Part shown: positions 17,923-26,100 of the stretch, in pieces
How positions within the stretch are numbered: the stretch's first letter is position 1
Layout: each line of letters opens with the position of its first letter
Assembly: GCA_903891325.1 (NCBI GenBank)
Contig: CAITEC010000036.1
Coordinates: 31,976 to 95,975, forward strand
DNA from: an uncultured Opitutaceae bacterium
GTDB taxonomy: Bacteria > Verrucomicrobiota > Verrucomicrobiia > Opitutales > Opitutaceae
Reading direction: 5' to 3'
DNA: 64,000 nt
The notes under the pieces: generated by a model
Databases searched by the model: none
What the model saw: the letters and a program-made list of their open reading frames with translations, nothing else
Told to the model about the DNA's origin: nothing
Translations under genes and position numbers: made by a program

Positions 17923-19980
17923 ATGGAAGTCCATGGAGCACTTCCATCACCCACGCCCCCGGGAAAATCTGCGCGGCTGCGTGACGCGCTTGGGGCCGCG
18001 CTCGCCTCGGCCCTGGCGCTGGCGCACCTCCTGCAGTGCGTGATCTTCTCGGGTTTTCGCCTCGTCCCCGGCGACATCGGGGACGGGCGCTTCAACAACC
18101 TCGTCCTTGAGCATTTTCTCCAGGCTCTCCAGGGCCGCTACCCGTTCCTGTCCCCGGGCCAGTTTTTTCCGCTCACCCACACGCTCGAGTACAGCGACAA
18201 CCACTGGGGCACGGCGTGGATCTATGCCGGATTCCGCCTCCTGGGGATCGATGTGGAGGGGGCCTTTGTGGGCTGGCTGGCGGTGATCTGCGTCCTCAAT
18301 GCAACGTCCCTCTTCGTCCTGCTGCGGGAGACGGGGGTTTCGCGCTCCCTTTCCGTGCCCGTCGCCTTTTTTGGCGTGGCGTCGTGCGCCGTGCTCAGGC
18401 AGATCGACCACCCCCAGGTACTCCCTTTCTTCCCGTTCATCTGGTGCCTCTTTTTCATTTTCAGGGCGTGGCGTGACGGGGATATCCGGTATCTCGCGCC
18501 CGCCTTCCTGCTGTTTGCCTACCAGTATTACTGCTACCTCTACGAGGGCCTTTATGGGCTCGTGCTCCTGGGGCTGCTTCTCGCCTTCATACCTTTCCTG
18601 CCCTACGGGAGGCCCGAATTCGCCCGGTCGGGGCCCCGGTTCCGGACCGCGCTCCCGATCCTCGCCGCTGCCATTTTCCTCGGCACGGCCGCCCTCGTGT
18701 TCCTATTCCTCCCCTACGTTTCCCTCGTCCGGTCGCATGGCGGCGCGCATCCCATCTCGGAGCTGATCAGCATCTCTCCGCGATGGTCCTCCTGGTTCAC
18801 GGCGGACCCCAACAGCCTCCTGCACCGGAAGCAGGATTTCCTGCCGACGGAGGGGATCGCGATCGCCGAGAACGCGCTTTTCAACAGCTGGGTCCCGTGG
18901 GTGCTCGTGCCCGTGGCGGCGATCATAATCCATTCCAACCGGCGCTCCCTTTCCGATCGCTTCGAGCTGAACCTGATTCTCGCCTGCCTCCTGGTCTGGG
19001 CTTCCACGCTCTTGCTGTTCACGTGCTGGGGCCCGCAGGTGTCATCCGTCTATGTCGCCATCTGCCGGTATGTCGCCCCGCTGCGCGGGTTTCGGGCCAT
19101 CAGCCGCATCGCGTTGCTTCTTGGCGTGATCCAGGCCGTCTTTGCGGGACTCGTGCTCGAGCATCTGCGGTCCCGGCCGCGGCCGGGCGGCCTGCGCCTG
19201 CTTGCGGTCGTCGCAGCGTGGGTTCTCGCCGTCGACACGGTCTCCGTGGGCGAAATCTCCTACGACAGGGGGGCCGAGAGGGCCCGCTACCTTTCGATAG
19301 CCGCGCAGTGGCGCGAGAAGGGCCTGGGGAAGCCCCTCGTGTTCGCGCCGGGCTACACGAACCAACCCTGGTACGCGGTGCAACTCGACGCATGGTCGGC
19401 GGCGCTGGCGGTCCACGGCGCGACATTCAACGGATACACGAGCGCCGTCCCCGACGGGTACGCTTTTCCCCCGTTCCTCGCGAACTCAACCCTCCAGAAT
19501 GCGGGGGCGCTTCTCGACAGGCTGCATTTGCCCGCGAGCGGTGCGGCCATCGTGACCGACTGGGGCCCGCGAGTCGACCAGGAGCAGGGTATCCAACGGT
19601 GGAACCTGAATGCGAGCTTTGCCCCCCGGACATCCATGAGGTCCCTCCAGCTGCGCCCGTTGGAAATCGTGACAATCCCGGTGACCCTCGATTACAGGGG
19701 CGACAGGGTTCTCGACCTCGAGGCCGACAATATCTTCATATCCTACCGGCTTCTCGACGCCGTGCACCGGCACGTCGACTCGCCCCCGAGCATGCGGACG
19801 CGCCTCGCGACCTACTCCGCGCTTCGGCCCGTGACGATCCGGATGTTCATCCAGGCCCCCGGGCAACCCGGCGACTACACGGCCCACCTCTCGATGGTCC
19901 ACGAATTCGTCTCCTGGTGGGAGGACGAGGGCTTCCCCGGCGACATCGTTTCGATGACCGTGCGCCCGCCGCTGCCCTAA
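17923..19980 (+). CDS. Polytopic membrane protein, GT-C/YfhO-like
   Basis: A 685-residue protein. It has an N-terminal helix (about 25-45), then a loop with PGDIGDGRFNNLVLEHFLQAL, whose acidic pair and Arg/Asn pattern is common in GT-C-like proteins. About ten more hydrophobic segments follow up to residue 440, then a soluble C-terminal domain (about 450-685). It ends a rightward unit whose two upstream genes carry in-frame stops, yet is itself fully open. Its 3' end overlaps the convergent transaldolase gene by 4 bp. A role in surface-glycan transfer is inferred from the fold type and context; no specific family was recognised with confidence. Confidence 0.75.
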   Translation: MEVHGALPSPTPPGKSARLRDALGAALASALALAHLLQCVIFSGFRLVPGDIGDGRFNNLVLEHFLQALQGRYPFLSPGQFFPLTHTLEYSDNHWGTAWIYAGFRLLGIDVEGAFVGWLAVICVLNATSLFVLLRETGVSRSLSVPVAFFGVASCAVLRQIDHPQVLPFFPFIWCLFFIFRAWRDGDIRYLAPAFLLFAYQYYCYLYEGLYGLVLLGLLLAFIPFLPYGRPEFARSGPRFRTALPILAAAIFLGTAALVFLFLPYVSLVRSHGGAHPISELISISPRWSSWFTADPNSLLHRKQDFLPTEGIAIAENALFNSWVPWVLVPVAAIIIHSNRRSLSDRFELNLILACLLVWASTLLLFTCWGPQVSSVYVAICRYVAPLRGFRAISRIALLLGVIQAVFAGLVLEHLRSRPRPGGLRLLAVVAAWVLAVDTVSVGEISYDRGAERARYLSIAAQWREKGLGKPLVFAPGYTNQPWYAVQLDAWSAALAVHGATFNGYTSAVPDGYAFPPFLANSTLQNAGALLDRLHLPASGAAIVTDWGPRVDQEQGIQRWNLNASFAPRTSMRSLQLRPLEIVTIPVTLDYRGDRVLDLEADNIFISYRLLDAVHRHVDSPPSMRTRLATYSALRPVTIRMFIQAPGQPGDYTAHLSMVHEFVSWWEDEGFPGDIVSMTVRPPLP

Positions 19981-20696
19981 AGCTTGTAGCCGACCGAGAT
20001 CGCGTCCTTCGAGAACATCCTGACCGTGTCGAGCGACATTTCCGTCAGGTCGATGCCGATCTGCTTGGCGGCCTTCGAGAGGATGTCATGCGGGACGGTG
20101 ATGATGGCGCAGCCGCAGGCCTCGGCCTGGAAGATGTTGAGGACCTCGCGCGTGCTCGCCCAGAGGAGTTCCGCCTTGGGCTGGCCCGCGAGGAGCGGCA
20201 CATAGGACCGCATGAGCGGCATCGGGTCGACCCCGGTGTCCGCAATGCGGCCGGCAAACACGGAGACGACGGACGGGACCGCCGGGTTGAGCGCCTCGGC
20301 GACCCCGCGGACCTGGCTCTCGGTGAAGAGGGCCGTGACGTTGAGCTTCACGCCCTCCTTGCCGAGTTCGCGAATCAGGGGGAGCGAGGACTCGCCGCGG
20401 GAATTGGTAATCGGGATCTTCGTGTAAACGTTCTTTGCAAAGCCCGTGATCTTGAGCGCCTGGCGCTTCATCTCGGGAAATTCGTCGGTGAAGACCTCCA
20501 GCGAGATCGGCTTGGCGGTGACTGTCTGCAGGATGTCCTTGGCGAAGGCTTCGTAATCCTGGATCCCGGCCTTCTTCATCAGGCTGGGGTTCGTCGTCAG
20601 GCCCTTGATGTAGGGCTTTGCGTAGAGCTCGAGGATTCCGGCCTTGTCGGCGCCGTCGGCGTAAAGTTGGATTTTGAGGTCGCTGAGGGATTTCAT
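19977..20696 (-). CDS. Transaldolase, short single-domain form
   Basis: A 239-residue class I aldolase of the transaldolase family. The opening KIQLYADGADKAGILELY and GLTTNPSLM are the family's N-terminal signature. The Schiff-base lysine lies in NVYTKIPIT (about residue 93), followed by KLNVTALFTESQ, SVFAGRIADTG and IITVPHDIL. Transaldolase swaps three-carbon units between fructose 6-phosphate and erythrose 4-phosphate, giving sedoheptulose 7-phosphate. Position makes this meaningful: it is last in a leftward run of genes that turns sedoheptulose 7-phosphate into an activated heptose, 25 bp after the gmhB-like gene. Precursor supply is therefore the likely job, though a general pentose-phosphate role is equally compatible. 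Its stop is TAG. Confidence 0.88.
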   Translation of the reverse strand: MKSLSDLKIQLYADGADKAGILELYAKPYIKGLTTNPSLMKKAGIQDYEAFAKDILQTVTAKPISLEVFTDEFPEMKRQALKITGFAKNVYTKIPITNSRGESSLPLIRELGKEGVKLNVTALFTESQVRGVAEALNPAVPSVVSVFAGRIADTGVDPMPLMRSYVPLLAGQPKAELLWASTREVLNIFQAEACGCAIITVPHDILSKAAKQIGIDLTEMSLDTVRMFSKDAISVGYKL

Positions 20697-20721
20697 GGTT
20701 AAAGGATGGGTTGGTTAAAAT

Positions 20722-21282
20722 TCATTCAATTGACGTGTTCTGCAAGACGATAGCGACCGCCTCGACAAAGGAGCGCGCCGTGAAATCGGGGGCGACATCC
20801 AGCTTCTCGGCGTAGCCAAAGTCGATGAAGACGGTGCGGACTCCCGCGCGGCGGCCGCAGTCCACGTCGCGCCAGCGGTCGCCGATCATCCAGGATCGGG
20901 CCAGGTCGATGTCCAGCGCGGCGGCGGCGTCCAGGAGCATTCCCGGTTCCGGCTTTCGCCGGCGGGACGGTTCGCCCAATCCGGGGTCGTAGCACACCTC
21001 AATCCGGTCGATCTCCGGGATCAGCGAGAGCAGCTCGGCGTGCATCGCCTCGACGACCGTCCGGCTGACCCGGCCGCGGCCCACGTCGGGCTGGTTGGTG
21101 GCGACAACCAGCTCGAAGCCGGCGGCCTTGATCCGGCTGCAGGCCTCGGGCACCCCGGGGAAAAGCTCGAACTCGTCCACCGTGTCCGGAGAGAAGGGCT
21201 TCCCGTCGCGGATCGCCTGGACGTTGAGTGTGCCGTCCCGATCTACAAATACCGCGCGCTTTTTCAACGAGTCGACTCCCAC
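20722..21282 (-). CDS. gmhB: GmhB-like HAD phosphatase of heptose biosynthesis
   Basis: A HAD-superfamily protein of about 186 residues. The nucleophile motif is VFVDRDGTLN, followed by FPGVPEACSRIKAAGF, VVATNQPDVGRG, RRRKPEPGMLLDAA and WMIGDRWRDVDCGRRAG. This matches GmhB, which removes the C7 phosphate of D-glycero-D-manno-heptose 1,7-bisphosphate. Typical GmhB has a Cys/His zinc loop before KPxPG; here the loop reads VCYDPGLGEPSRRR with a single Cys, so the zinc site is absent or reshaped. The start is GTG 21282, or TTG 21267 with a 4-bp overlap of the isomerase stop. A longer start at 21786 is just the shifted frame of gmhA. Confidence 0.82.
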   Translation of the reverse strand: MGVDSLKKRAVFVDRDGTLNVQAIRDGKPFSPDTVDEFELFPGVPEACSRIKAAGFELVVATNQPDVGRGRVSRTVVEAMHAELLSLIPEIDRIEVCYDPGLGEPSRRRKPEPGMLLDAAAALDIDLARSWMIGDRWRDVDCGRRAGVRTVFIDFGYAEKLDVAPDFTARSFVEAVAIVLQNTSIE

Positions 21283-21860
21283 TTGGTCTGGTTCGCCTTG
21301 AGGTCGGGGTGGGAGACGAAGAGGTGCCAGATGACCGCCTGAAAGGCCTCGGAGTGGGGGGTCACGGTCTCGGGGTTCACGATCGGCACGATGACGCAGG
21401 CATCCGCAACCTTGGCGGTGTGGCCGCCGTCGCGTCCGACGATACCGATGATCCGGGCCCCGACCTGCTTGGCGAGCTGGAGCGCCGAGACGAGGTTTGG
21501 CGACACGTTCTTCTCCAGGTTTCCACCGCCGACGGAAAGAACGAAAACGCAATCCTTGGCGTTCAGGCGGCTGCCCCTGAGCCACTCCACGAAGACGCTC
21601 GCCCATCCCTCGTCGTTGGTCCGGGCGGTCAGTTCCGAAACGTTGTCGGTCGGCGCATAGGCCTCGATCGCGGCGATCTTCCGCAGGTCGTTCACGGCAT
21701 GGGACGCATTCGCCGCGCTGCCCCCGACCCCAAGGATAAAGAGCCGCCCACCGCGCTCCCGGACTGCGATGAGCTCCGCGACGCACTTCTCGCAGTCGGC
21801 CGGGTTGATGCGGGCGGTGATCTCAGCAGTTTCCTTCAGGTGCCGAACGGAATGGGACAT
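21264..21860 (-). CDS. gmhA: GmhA-like SIS-domain sedoheptulose 7-phosphate isomerase
   Basis: A 198-residue SIS-domain protein. Sugar-phosphate binding motifs are LFILGVGGSAANASHAVNDL (about 40-59), VFVLSVGGGNLEKN and ARIIGIVGRDGG. GmhA converts sedoheptulose 7-phosphate to D-glycero-D-manno-heptose 7-phosphate, the first step of bacterial heptose nucleotide synthesis. The identification rests on length, motif layout and neighbours (HddA-type kinase, GmhB-like phosphatase, HddC-type transferase in one run). The ATG at 21860 follows the guanylyltransferase stop by 37 bp, and the 3' end overlaps the phosphatase gene. A phosphosugar isomerase with other specificity is possible but less likely here. 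Confidence 0.83.
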   Translation of the reverse strand: MSHSVRHLKETAEITARINPADCEKCVAELIAVRERGGRLFILGVGGSAANASHAVNDLRKIAAIEAYAPTDNVSELTARTNDEGWASVFVEWLRGSRLNAKDCVFVLSVGGGNLEKNVSPNLVSALQLAKQVGARIIGIVGRDGGHTAKVADACVIVPIVNPETVTPHSEAFQAVIWHLFVSHPDLKANQTKWESTR

Positions 21861-21897
21861 GATCTTGTTCTGTTTGCGGGGTTTGTTCCTTGGCGGT

Positions 21898-22620
21898 TCA
21901 GGTGATTATTTCCGGACCCCCAGCCTTGAGAAGCCGGTCGAGTTCCGCAAGCCCGGCGGGTGAGCCGATCTCATAGAAGCGCTCGCCAATCTCCAGGCCG
22001 GCGAGTTCCCCCCGGGCGACGAGGGAACCCTGCACTTCGGCCAGATCCACGACCGCATCGCGGGAAAACCCGTCGAATGCACCGGCCCGGAACACGCCCA
22101 GTCCGTAGTCGATATGATGCATCTGGGGAATCCTTGTCTTCTTGTCGTAAACCCGGATCCGCCCGTCCTCGAACCAGACGTTGCTCGAATCGTATCGGCC
22201 GCGATTCTCGTAAACGGTCATCAGCCCGAGCTTTCCGGCCTCAAGAAACCGCTCGCCCGCCGCCCGGTAATCGATCGGCAGGTAGCTGTCTCCGTAGAGA
22301 ACATAGAACGCCCCGCCGAGGAGCGGAAGCGCCCGGATGAGCGCCCCGGCCGTCCCGAGCAGCTTGGGTCCGTCGAACGAGTATTCGATTCTTACCCCCC
22401 AGGCCGCACCGTTGCCGTATCTCTCGACGATCTGCTCCCCGAGGTGGCCGACGCAAAGGACGATCCGATCCAAACCGGCGCCCTTCAGCAGGCGGAGTTG
22501 ATGGGAGAAGAAGGGTTCCCCAGCCACCTCGACCAGGAGCTTGGGAATCGTGTCGGTGTGGGGACGCAGCCGCGTGGCCATTCCGCCGGCGAGGATCGCT
22601 ACGGGAAGCGCTGGGGACAT
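21898..22620 (-). CDS. hddC: HddC-like D-glycero-D-manno-heptose 1-phosphate guanylyltransferase
   Basis: A 240-residue nucleotidyltransferase. The signature is VAILAGGMATRLRPHTDTIP with PKLLVEVAGEPF; the metal-binding Asp lies in YVLYGDSYLPIDY, and later parts read YDSSNVWFEDGRI and YEIGSPAGLAEL. This fold joins an NTP to a sugar 1-phosphate. The neighbours make GTP plus D-glycero-D-manno-heptose 1-phosphate the likely substrates, giving GDP-heptose. From sequence alone it could also be a glucose or mannose 1-phosphate transferase. I used ATG 22620, 8 bp after the kinase stop; a longer frame would read back through the kinase gene. Confidence 0.8.
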   Translation of the reverse strand: MSPALPVAILAGGMATRLRPHTDTIPKLLVEVAGEPFFSHQLRLLKGAGLDRIVLCVGHLGEQIVERYGNGAAWGVRIEYSFDGPKLLGTAGALIRALPLLGGAFYVLYGDSYLPIDYRAAGERFLEAGKLGLMTVYENRGRYDSSNVWFEDGRIRVYDKKTRIPQMHHIDYGLGVFRAGAFDGFSRDAVVDLAEVQGSLVARGELAGLEIGERFYEIGSPAGLAELDRLLKAGGPEIIT

Positions 22621-22628
22621 CGACGGGG

Positions 22629-23612
22629 TCAGTTCTGCGCGACGACCTTCGTGCCCTCGAAGTCGAAGCGGAAACGCACCTCTTGGAGGCCCTGCTCGCG
22701 CATCGCATGGCGAAGCTTCTGCTTGTCGGCCGCGTAGAACATCAGGAAGCCACCGCCGCCCGCCCCGATCACCTTCCCGCCAATGGCACCGTTTTCCAAC
22801 GCATGGTCGTACCACCCGTTGATCGCCGGGTTGCTCATGCCGGAACTGCGCGCCTTCTTGTGCTGCCAGTGGACATCCATCAGCCGGCCAAATTCCTCCA
22901 GGTTTCCGGACTCGAGCGCCGCGAGGGACTTGAGCCCGAGCTCCTTCGTGAAATGCAGGTTGTCCAGCATCGCCTTGTCCTGCTGCTTTGACCGGTCGTT
23001 CTGGTCCTTGAGGATCGATGAGGCGCTGCGGGAATATCCGGTAAAAAAGAGCAGCAGGTTGTCCTCAAGGTTGAAGAGAGTCTCCTCGGAGATCCTGCAG
23101 GGCCGGTATTCCACCCGCCCGTCGGGGTGAAAGGTGAAGGCGGTTATGCCTCCGACCGCCGCGATGTATTGATCCTGCTTGCCGATCGGCTCGCCGAGGC
23201 GGTTGATCTCGATGTCGCAGGCCTGTTCCGCGAGCTCGGCCGGGGAGATTGGATGCCTCCGGTACGCATGCAGCGCCTTGAGCAGGGCTGTCGTGAAGCT
23301 TCCGGACGAGCCGAGCCCCGTTCCGCCCGGAATGTCGGCCATCGAGGTGAGTTCCAGATGGGGACCGATGACCCCGGTCAGCTTGAGCGCCTCGCGAATA
23401 ATCGGGTGCTGGATTTCGTCGACGGACGCCACTCGCTCCATCTTCGAGTACTTGATGATGATCTCCTCCTGGAACGTCCGGTGCTGCGTGATGTAGACGT
23501 ACTTGTCGATTGCCGCAGCGACGAGGAACCCCCCGAACTCACGGTAATAGGAGGGCAGGTCGGTGCCTCCTCCTCCCAGGGATATCCGCAGCGGTGATCG
23601 GGTGATGATCAT
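22629..23612 (-). CDS. hddA: HddA-like D-glycero-D-manno-heptose 7-phosphate kinase (GHMP)
   Basis: A 327-residue GHMP-family kinase. It begins MIITRSPLRISLGGGGTDLP, the opening typical of HddA-type kinases. The ATP loop is PGGTGLGSSGSFTTALLKAL, and the third motif GGKVIGAGGGGFLMFY lies near the C-terminus. HddA phosphorylates D-glycero-D-manno-heptose 7-phosphate at C1. Pairing with a GmhA-like isomerase, GmhB-like phosphatase and HddC-like transferase completes the GDP-heptose route. The start is ATG 23612, overlapping the stop of the oxidoreductase by 4 bp. Fucose/L-glycero kinases share the fold, so exact specificity is inferred from context. Confidence 0.86.
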   Translation of the reverse strand: MIITRSPLRISLGGGGTDLPSYYREFGGFLVAAAIDKYVYITQHRTFQEEIIIKYSKMERVASVDEIQHPIIREALKLTGVIGPHLELTSMADIPGGTGLGSSGSFTTALLKALHAYRRHPISPAELAEQACDIEINRLGEPIGKQDQYIAAVGGITAFTFHPDGRVEYRPCRISEETLFNLEDNLLLFFTGYSRSASSILKDQNDRSKQQDKAMLDNLHFTKELGLKSLAALESGNLEEFGRLMDVHWQHKKARSSGMSNPAINGWYDHALENGAIGGKVIGAGGGGFLMFYAADKQKLRHAMREQGLQEVRFRFDFEGTKVVAQN

Positions 23613-24610
23613 GGCTTTATGTAGCCGCTTTTCCGGTAGATTGTCTCTACAATTTCGAGGACGCGGATCCCGTTGGCCAGGGAGACACCCGATTTGCGAT
23701 CCAGCCGGATGTCTTCGGCGAAGGCCTCCATTTCCAGCCTCCACGAGCCGTCGTCTCCCGGGTATTCCCAAGTCGTCGCCTCCGGTGGGCCCATCTCGGG
23801 GAGCATGCGATAAAACGTGAGGCGCTCGACGCCGTAGCTCCCCCCGAGGCCGTCGATTGCGATCTTTCCGTTCCTCCCGTAGATCTCCAGGGAGAAGAGG
23901 TTCTTCCACTCCGTGCAGCTTACGTGCAGCCAGGCTGTCTGGCCGGCGGCGGTCCGCAGGCTGAGGAACGCGTTGTCATCGACCTTCATGTCCCAGTAGC
24001 TTGTCGTCGCGTGGCCCTCGATGGTCGGAAGGTCGCCCAGGAACCAGCCGGCGAGGTCGATCAGGTGGACCCCCTGGTCGATCAATTCCCCTCCACCGGA
24101 GAGCGCGGGATCGGCGCGCCACTCACGATCGTAGCCCTTCCGCCCGCCGTGCCCGTAGCGGGCGCGGAGAAAGAGGAGGGGGCCGAGATTCCCGGCATCG
24201 ACGAGTTCGCGTGCCTTCCGGATTCCGGGATGAAGCCGGTGATTATAGCTGACATGGACCCGCACGCCCGCCTTTGCGGCCTCTGCGTCGAGGATCCGGA
24301 GCTGGCCGGCGTTCAGTCCGCCGGGTTTCTCGATCAGCACGTGCTTGCCGGCGCGGACGGCGGCGAGCGCGACCGGGGCCAGCGTCGAATTCGGTGTCGA
24401 GACGATCACGACCTGGACCCGCGGGTCGGCGAGGACCTCGCCGACCCCCGCGACGGCGATGCACCCGGGCGCCAGGGCCGCGACAGCGGCCGCCCTCGTG
24501 CGGTCGGTATCGCAGGCGTAGCGAAGAACGGAGCCGGGCAGGGTGGCCAGCGCGGCGGCGCGCTTCCGCCCGATTAGGCCGCAGCCGACCTGGGCGAAGG
24601 AAATCTGCAT
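23609..24610 (-). CDS. Gfo/Idh/MocA-family oxidoreductase
   Basis: About 333 residues. The N-terminal Rossmann domain has QVGCGLIGRKRAAAL, VIVSTPNSTLAPVA and HVLIEKPGGLN, where EKP is the family signature Lys. The C-terminal domain has SYNHRLHPGIRKA and ELIDQGVHLIDLAGWFLGD, whose D-x-x-x-H pattern supplies catalytic residues. These enzymes oxidise or reduce sugars or nucleotide sugars with NAD(P). It is the first gene of the leftward heptose operon and overlaps the kinase by 4 bp, so it probably acts on the heptose or a derivative; that is inference. ATG 24610 starts just before the Rossmann strand; ATG 24631 in the same frame is an alternative. Confidence 0.85.
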   Translation of the reverse strand: MQISFAQVGCGLIGRKRAAALATLPGSVLRYACDTDRTRAAAVAALAPGCIAVAGVGEVLADPRVQVVIVSTPNSTLAPVALAAVRAGKHVLIEKPGGLNAGQLRILDAEAAKAGVRVHVSYNHRLHPGIRKARELVDAGNLGPLLFLRARYGHGGRKGYDREWRADPALSGGGELIDQGVHLIDLAGWFLGDLPTIEGHATTSYWDMKVDDNAFLSLRTAAGQTAWLHVSCTEWKNLFSLEIYGRNGKIAIDGLGGSYGVERLTFYRMLPEMGPPEATTWEYPGDDGSWRLEMEAFAEDIRLDRKSGVSLANGIRVLEIVETIYRKSGYIKP

Positions 24611-24748
24611 TGTCAGTTCAACGGCGGCCATGGTCGGGGATGGGAGAGGGAAGGCTCCCTTCGCGCGGGAAGCTGCGCAAGCCCGTTCTGGACGCGCGGC
24701 CGGGCCGGAAGTTCCCTTTCTTCGTGACCTTCAGGGGTATCCTGTCCA

Positions 24749-25174
24749 ATGAAGCTCTCGGAGAAACGCCCAATTTACATGCTGACCCAGAAAACCCGAG
24801 ACCGATTTCTCAAGTTTGTCGTCGTGGGCGGCATCGGCTTCCTCGTGCAGACAGGAGGCGTGAAATTCTTCAAGGGATTCCTGCCGGCCCGGCTGGCCTT
24901 TTCCCTCGGGTTTGGGCTTTCGGTGGTCAGCCACTACACCCTGAACCGGTTCTGGGCGCTTAAAAGCACCCGTCGCGACGGGGCGAAACAACTCGTCGAA
25001 TACCTCGGCACCGTCTGCGTCAGCTACCTTGTCAGCTTCACAGCATTCAATTTTTTCTTCAGCGTCGCGAAATTGAGCGTCATGTGGTCGACGGTCCTCT
25101 CTGTCCCGCCCTCGACGCTGGTCGTCTTCCTGCTGCTCAACTACCGGGTATTCCGTCACAAGCACGAACGCTGA
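24749..25174 (+). CDS. GtrA-family membrane protein
   Basis: A 141-residue protein with four hydrophobic segments and the GtrA pattern RFLKFVVVGGIGFLVQTGGV near the N-terminus, then VSHYTLNRFWALKS between the second and third segments and NYRVFRH at the end. GtrA proteins are small membrane proteins that help flip undecaprenyl-linked sugars and usually pair with a GtrB (DPM-like) GT2. A suitable GtrB-type partner is encoded about 4 kb away on the other strand (28727-29677). The gene stands alone on the plus strand, divergent from the heptose operon with 138 bp between. Confidence 0.85.
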   Translation: MKLSEKRPIYMLTQKTRDRFLKFVVVGGIGFLVQTGGVKFFKGFLPARLAFSLGFGLSVVSHYTLNRFWALKSTRRDGAKQLVEYLGTVCVSYLVSFTAFNFFFSVAKLSVMWSTVLSVPPSTLVVFLLLNYRVFRHKHER

Positions 25175-25269
25175 CCGAAGGACCGGATGCATGGAAGTCG
25201 GGGTCAACCCGGCGAGGGAAATGTGCGGTTGCTATTGTATGAGAATGCACACGTTCCCGGTAGTTCACG

Positions 25270-25290
25270 AAGTTCCCAAAATGGGAACTT
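25270..25290. promoter_or_regulatory. Palindromic operator upstream of higBA
   Basis: A perfect inverted repeat: aagttccca (25270-25278), spacer aaa, tgggaactt (25282-25290). A further half-site-like gttccc lies about 20 bp upstream. The palindrome ends 35 bp before the HigB start in the AT-richer promoter stretch. HigA antitoxins repress their own operon by binding such palindromes, so autoregulation is the natural reading. Only the palindrome itself is seen directly. Confidence 0.72.
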
Positions 25291-25325
25291 TATTCTTGAT
25301 TTAATGCCGGTCGGCGTTCACTTCT

Positions 25326-25619
25326 ATGCGCATCCACTCTCGCAAGACCCTCAAACTCTTCTGGGAGGCGCATGCCGATTCGGAGGGACCGCTAAAGTCG
25401 TGGTTTCATGAGGCTAAAGCGTCACGCTGGAAGTCCTTCAATGACATCAAAAATCACTACCGTTCGGCCGATCAAATTCCCGGTAGCCGCGTTGTGTTCA
25501 ACATCAAGGGCAACGACTACCGTCTCGTCGTAAAAATTCATTACAACACAGGGGTGATTTTCATCCGCTTTGTCGGCACCCATGCCGAATACGACCGAAT
25601 CGACGCCGCGTCCGCCTAA
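25326..25619 (+). CDS. higB: HigB-type toxin (mRNA interferase)
   Basis: A 97-residue protein with the HigB pattern: LKLFWEAHADSEGPLKSWFH, WKSFNDIKNHYRSADQIPGS, RVVFNIKGNDYRLVVKIHY and FIRFVGTHAEYDRID. HigB toxins are ribosome-dependent mRNA endonucleases of the RelE superfamily. Toxin-first order with a helix-turn-helix antitoxin 7 bp downstream is the usual HigBA layout. The gene sits in the middle of the polysaccharide locus and may help stabilise it; that is inference. Base composition is less GC-rich than the neighbours, suggesting acquisition by transfer. Confidence 0.88.
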   Translation: MRIHSRKTLKLFWEAHADSEGPLKSWFHEAKASRWKSFNDIKNHYRSADQIPGSRVVFNIKGNDYRLVVKIHYNTGVIFIRFVGTHAEYDRIDAASA

Positions 25620-25626
25620 CTCCGCC

Positions 25627-26016
25627 ATGAAACCCAAAGTTATTAAATCCAGTAAGGACCATGAATCCGCACTCTCCCGAATCGCCCAGCTCATGGATGC
25701 CGCTCCCGGTTCGGCGGCGGAGGAGGAATTGGAGCTTTGGTCACTTCTGGTTGAGAAATATGAGGAGGATAATTTCCCCATCGACCTGCCGGATCCAATC
25801 GAGGCGATCCGGTTTCGCATGGAGCAGGACGGGCTTCGCCCGGTTGATTTGAAGCCATTTCTTCGGAGCAAGAGCCGGATTTCAGAGGTACTGAACCACA
25901 AGCGCCCCCTGAGCCTGGCGATGATCCGGTCGCTTAGCGCGGGCCTGAAGATTCCCGCGGAGGTACTTGTGCGCGAAACACAGGCTGAATATGGCCGAAA
26001 AGGTGCCCGTCCATGA
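25627..26016 (+). CDS. higA: HigA-type antitoxin, Xre-like HTH
   Basis: A 129-residue protein. The N-terminal half is acidic and helical (AAEEELELWSLLVEKYEEDN), suited to toxin binding. The C-terminal helix-turn-helix reads LKPFLRSKSRISEVLNHKRP with LSLAMIRSLSAGLKIPAEVL (about residues 77-115), a pattern typical of HigA transcription regulators. It is expected to neutralise HigB and repress the operon through the palindrome at 25270-25290. The ATG at 25627 is chosen because it leaves a 7-bp gap after higB; an in-frame start at 25570 would overlap higB. Confidence 0.88.
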   Translation: MKPKVIKSSKDHESALSRIAQLMDAAPGSAAEEELELWSLLVEKYEEDNFPIDLPDPIEAIRFRMEQDGLRPVDLKPFLRSKSRISEVLNHKRPLSLAMIRSLSAGLKIPAEVLVRETQAEYGRKGARP

Positions 26017-26100
26017 TTCGGGAAGAAAAGAGCATCGAGTATCGACTGTGCCGGCACGTAACAGTGTTGCACTTTATCCTGCGCCCCTGACAGTTGCGCG

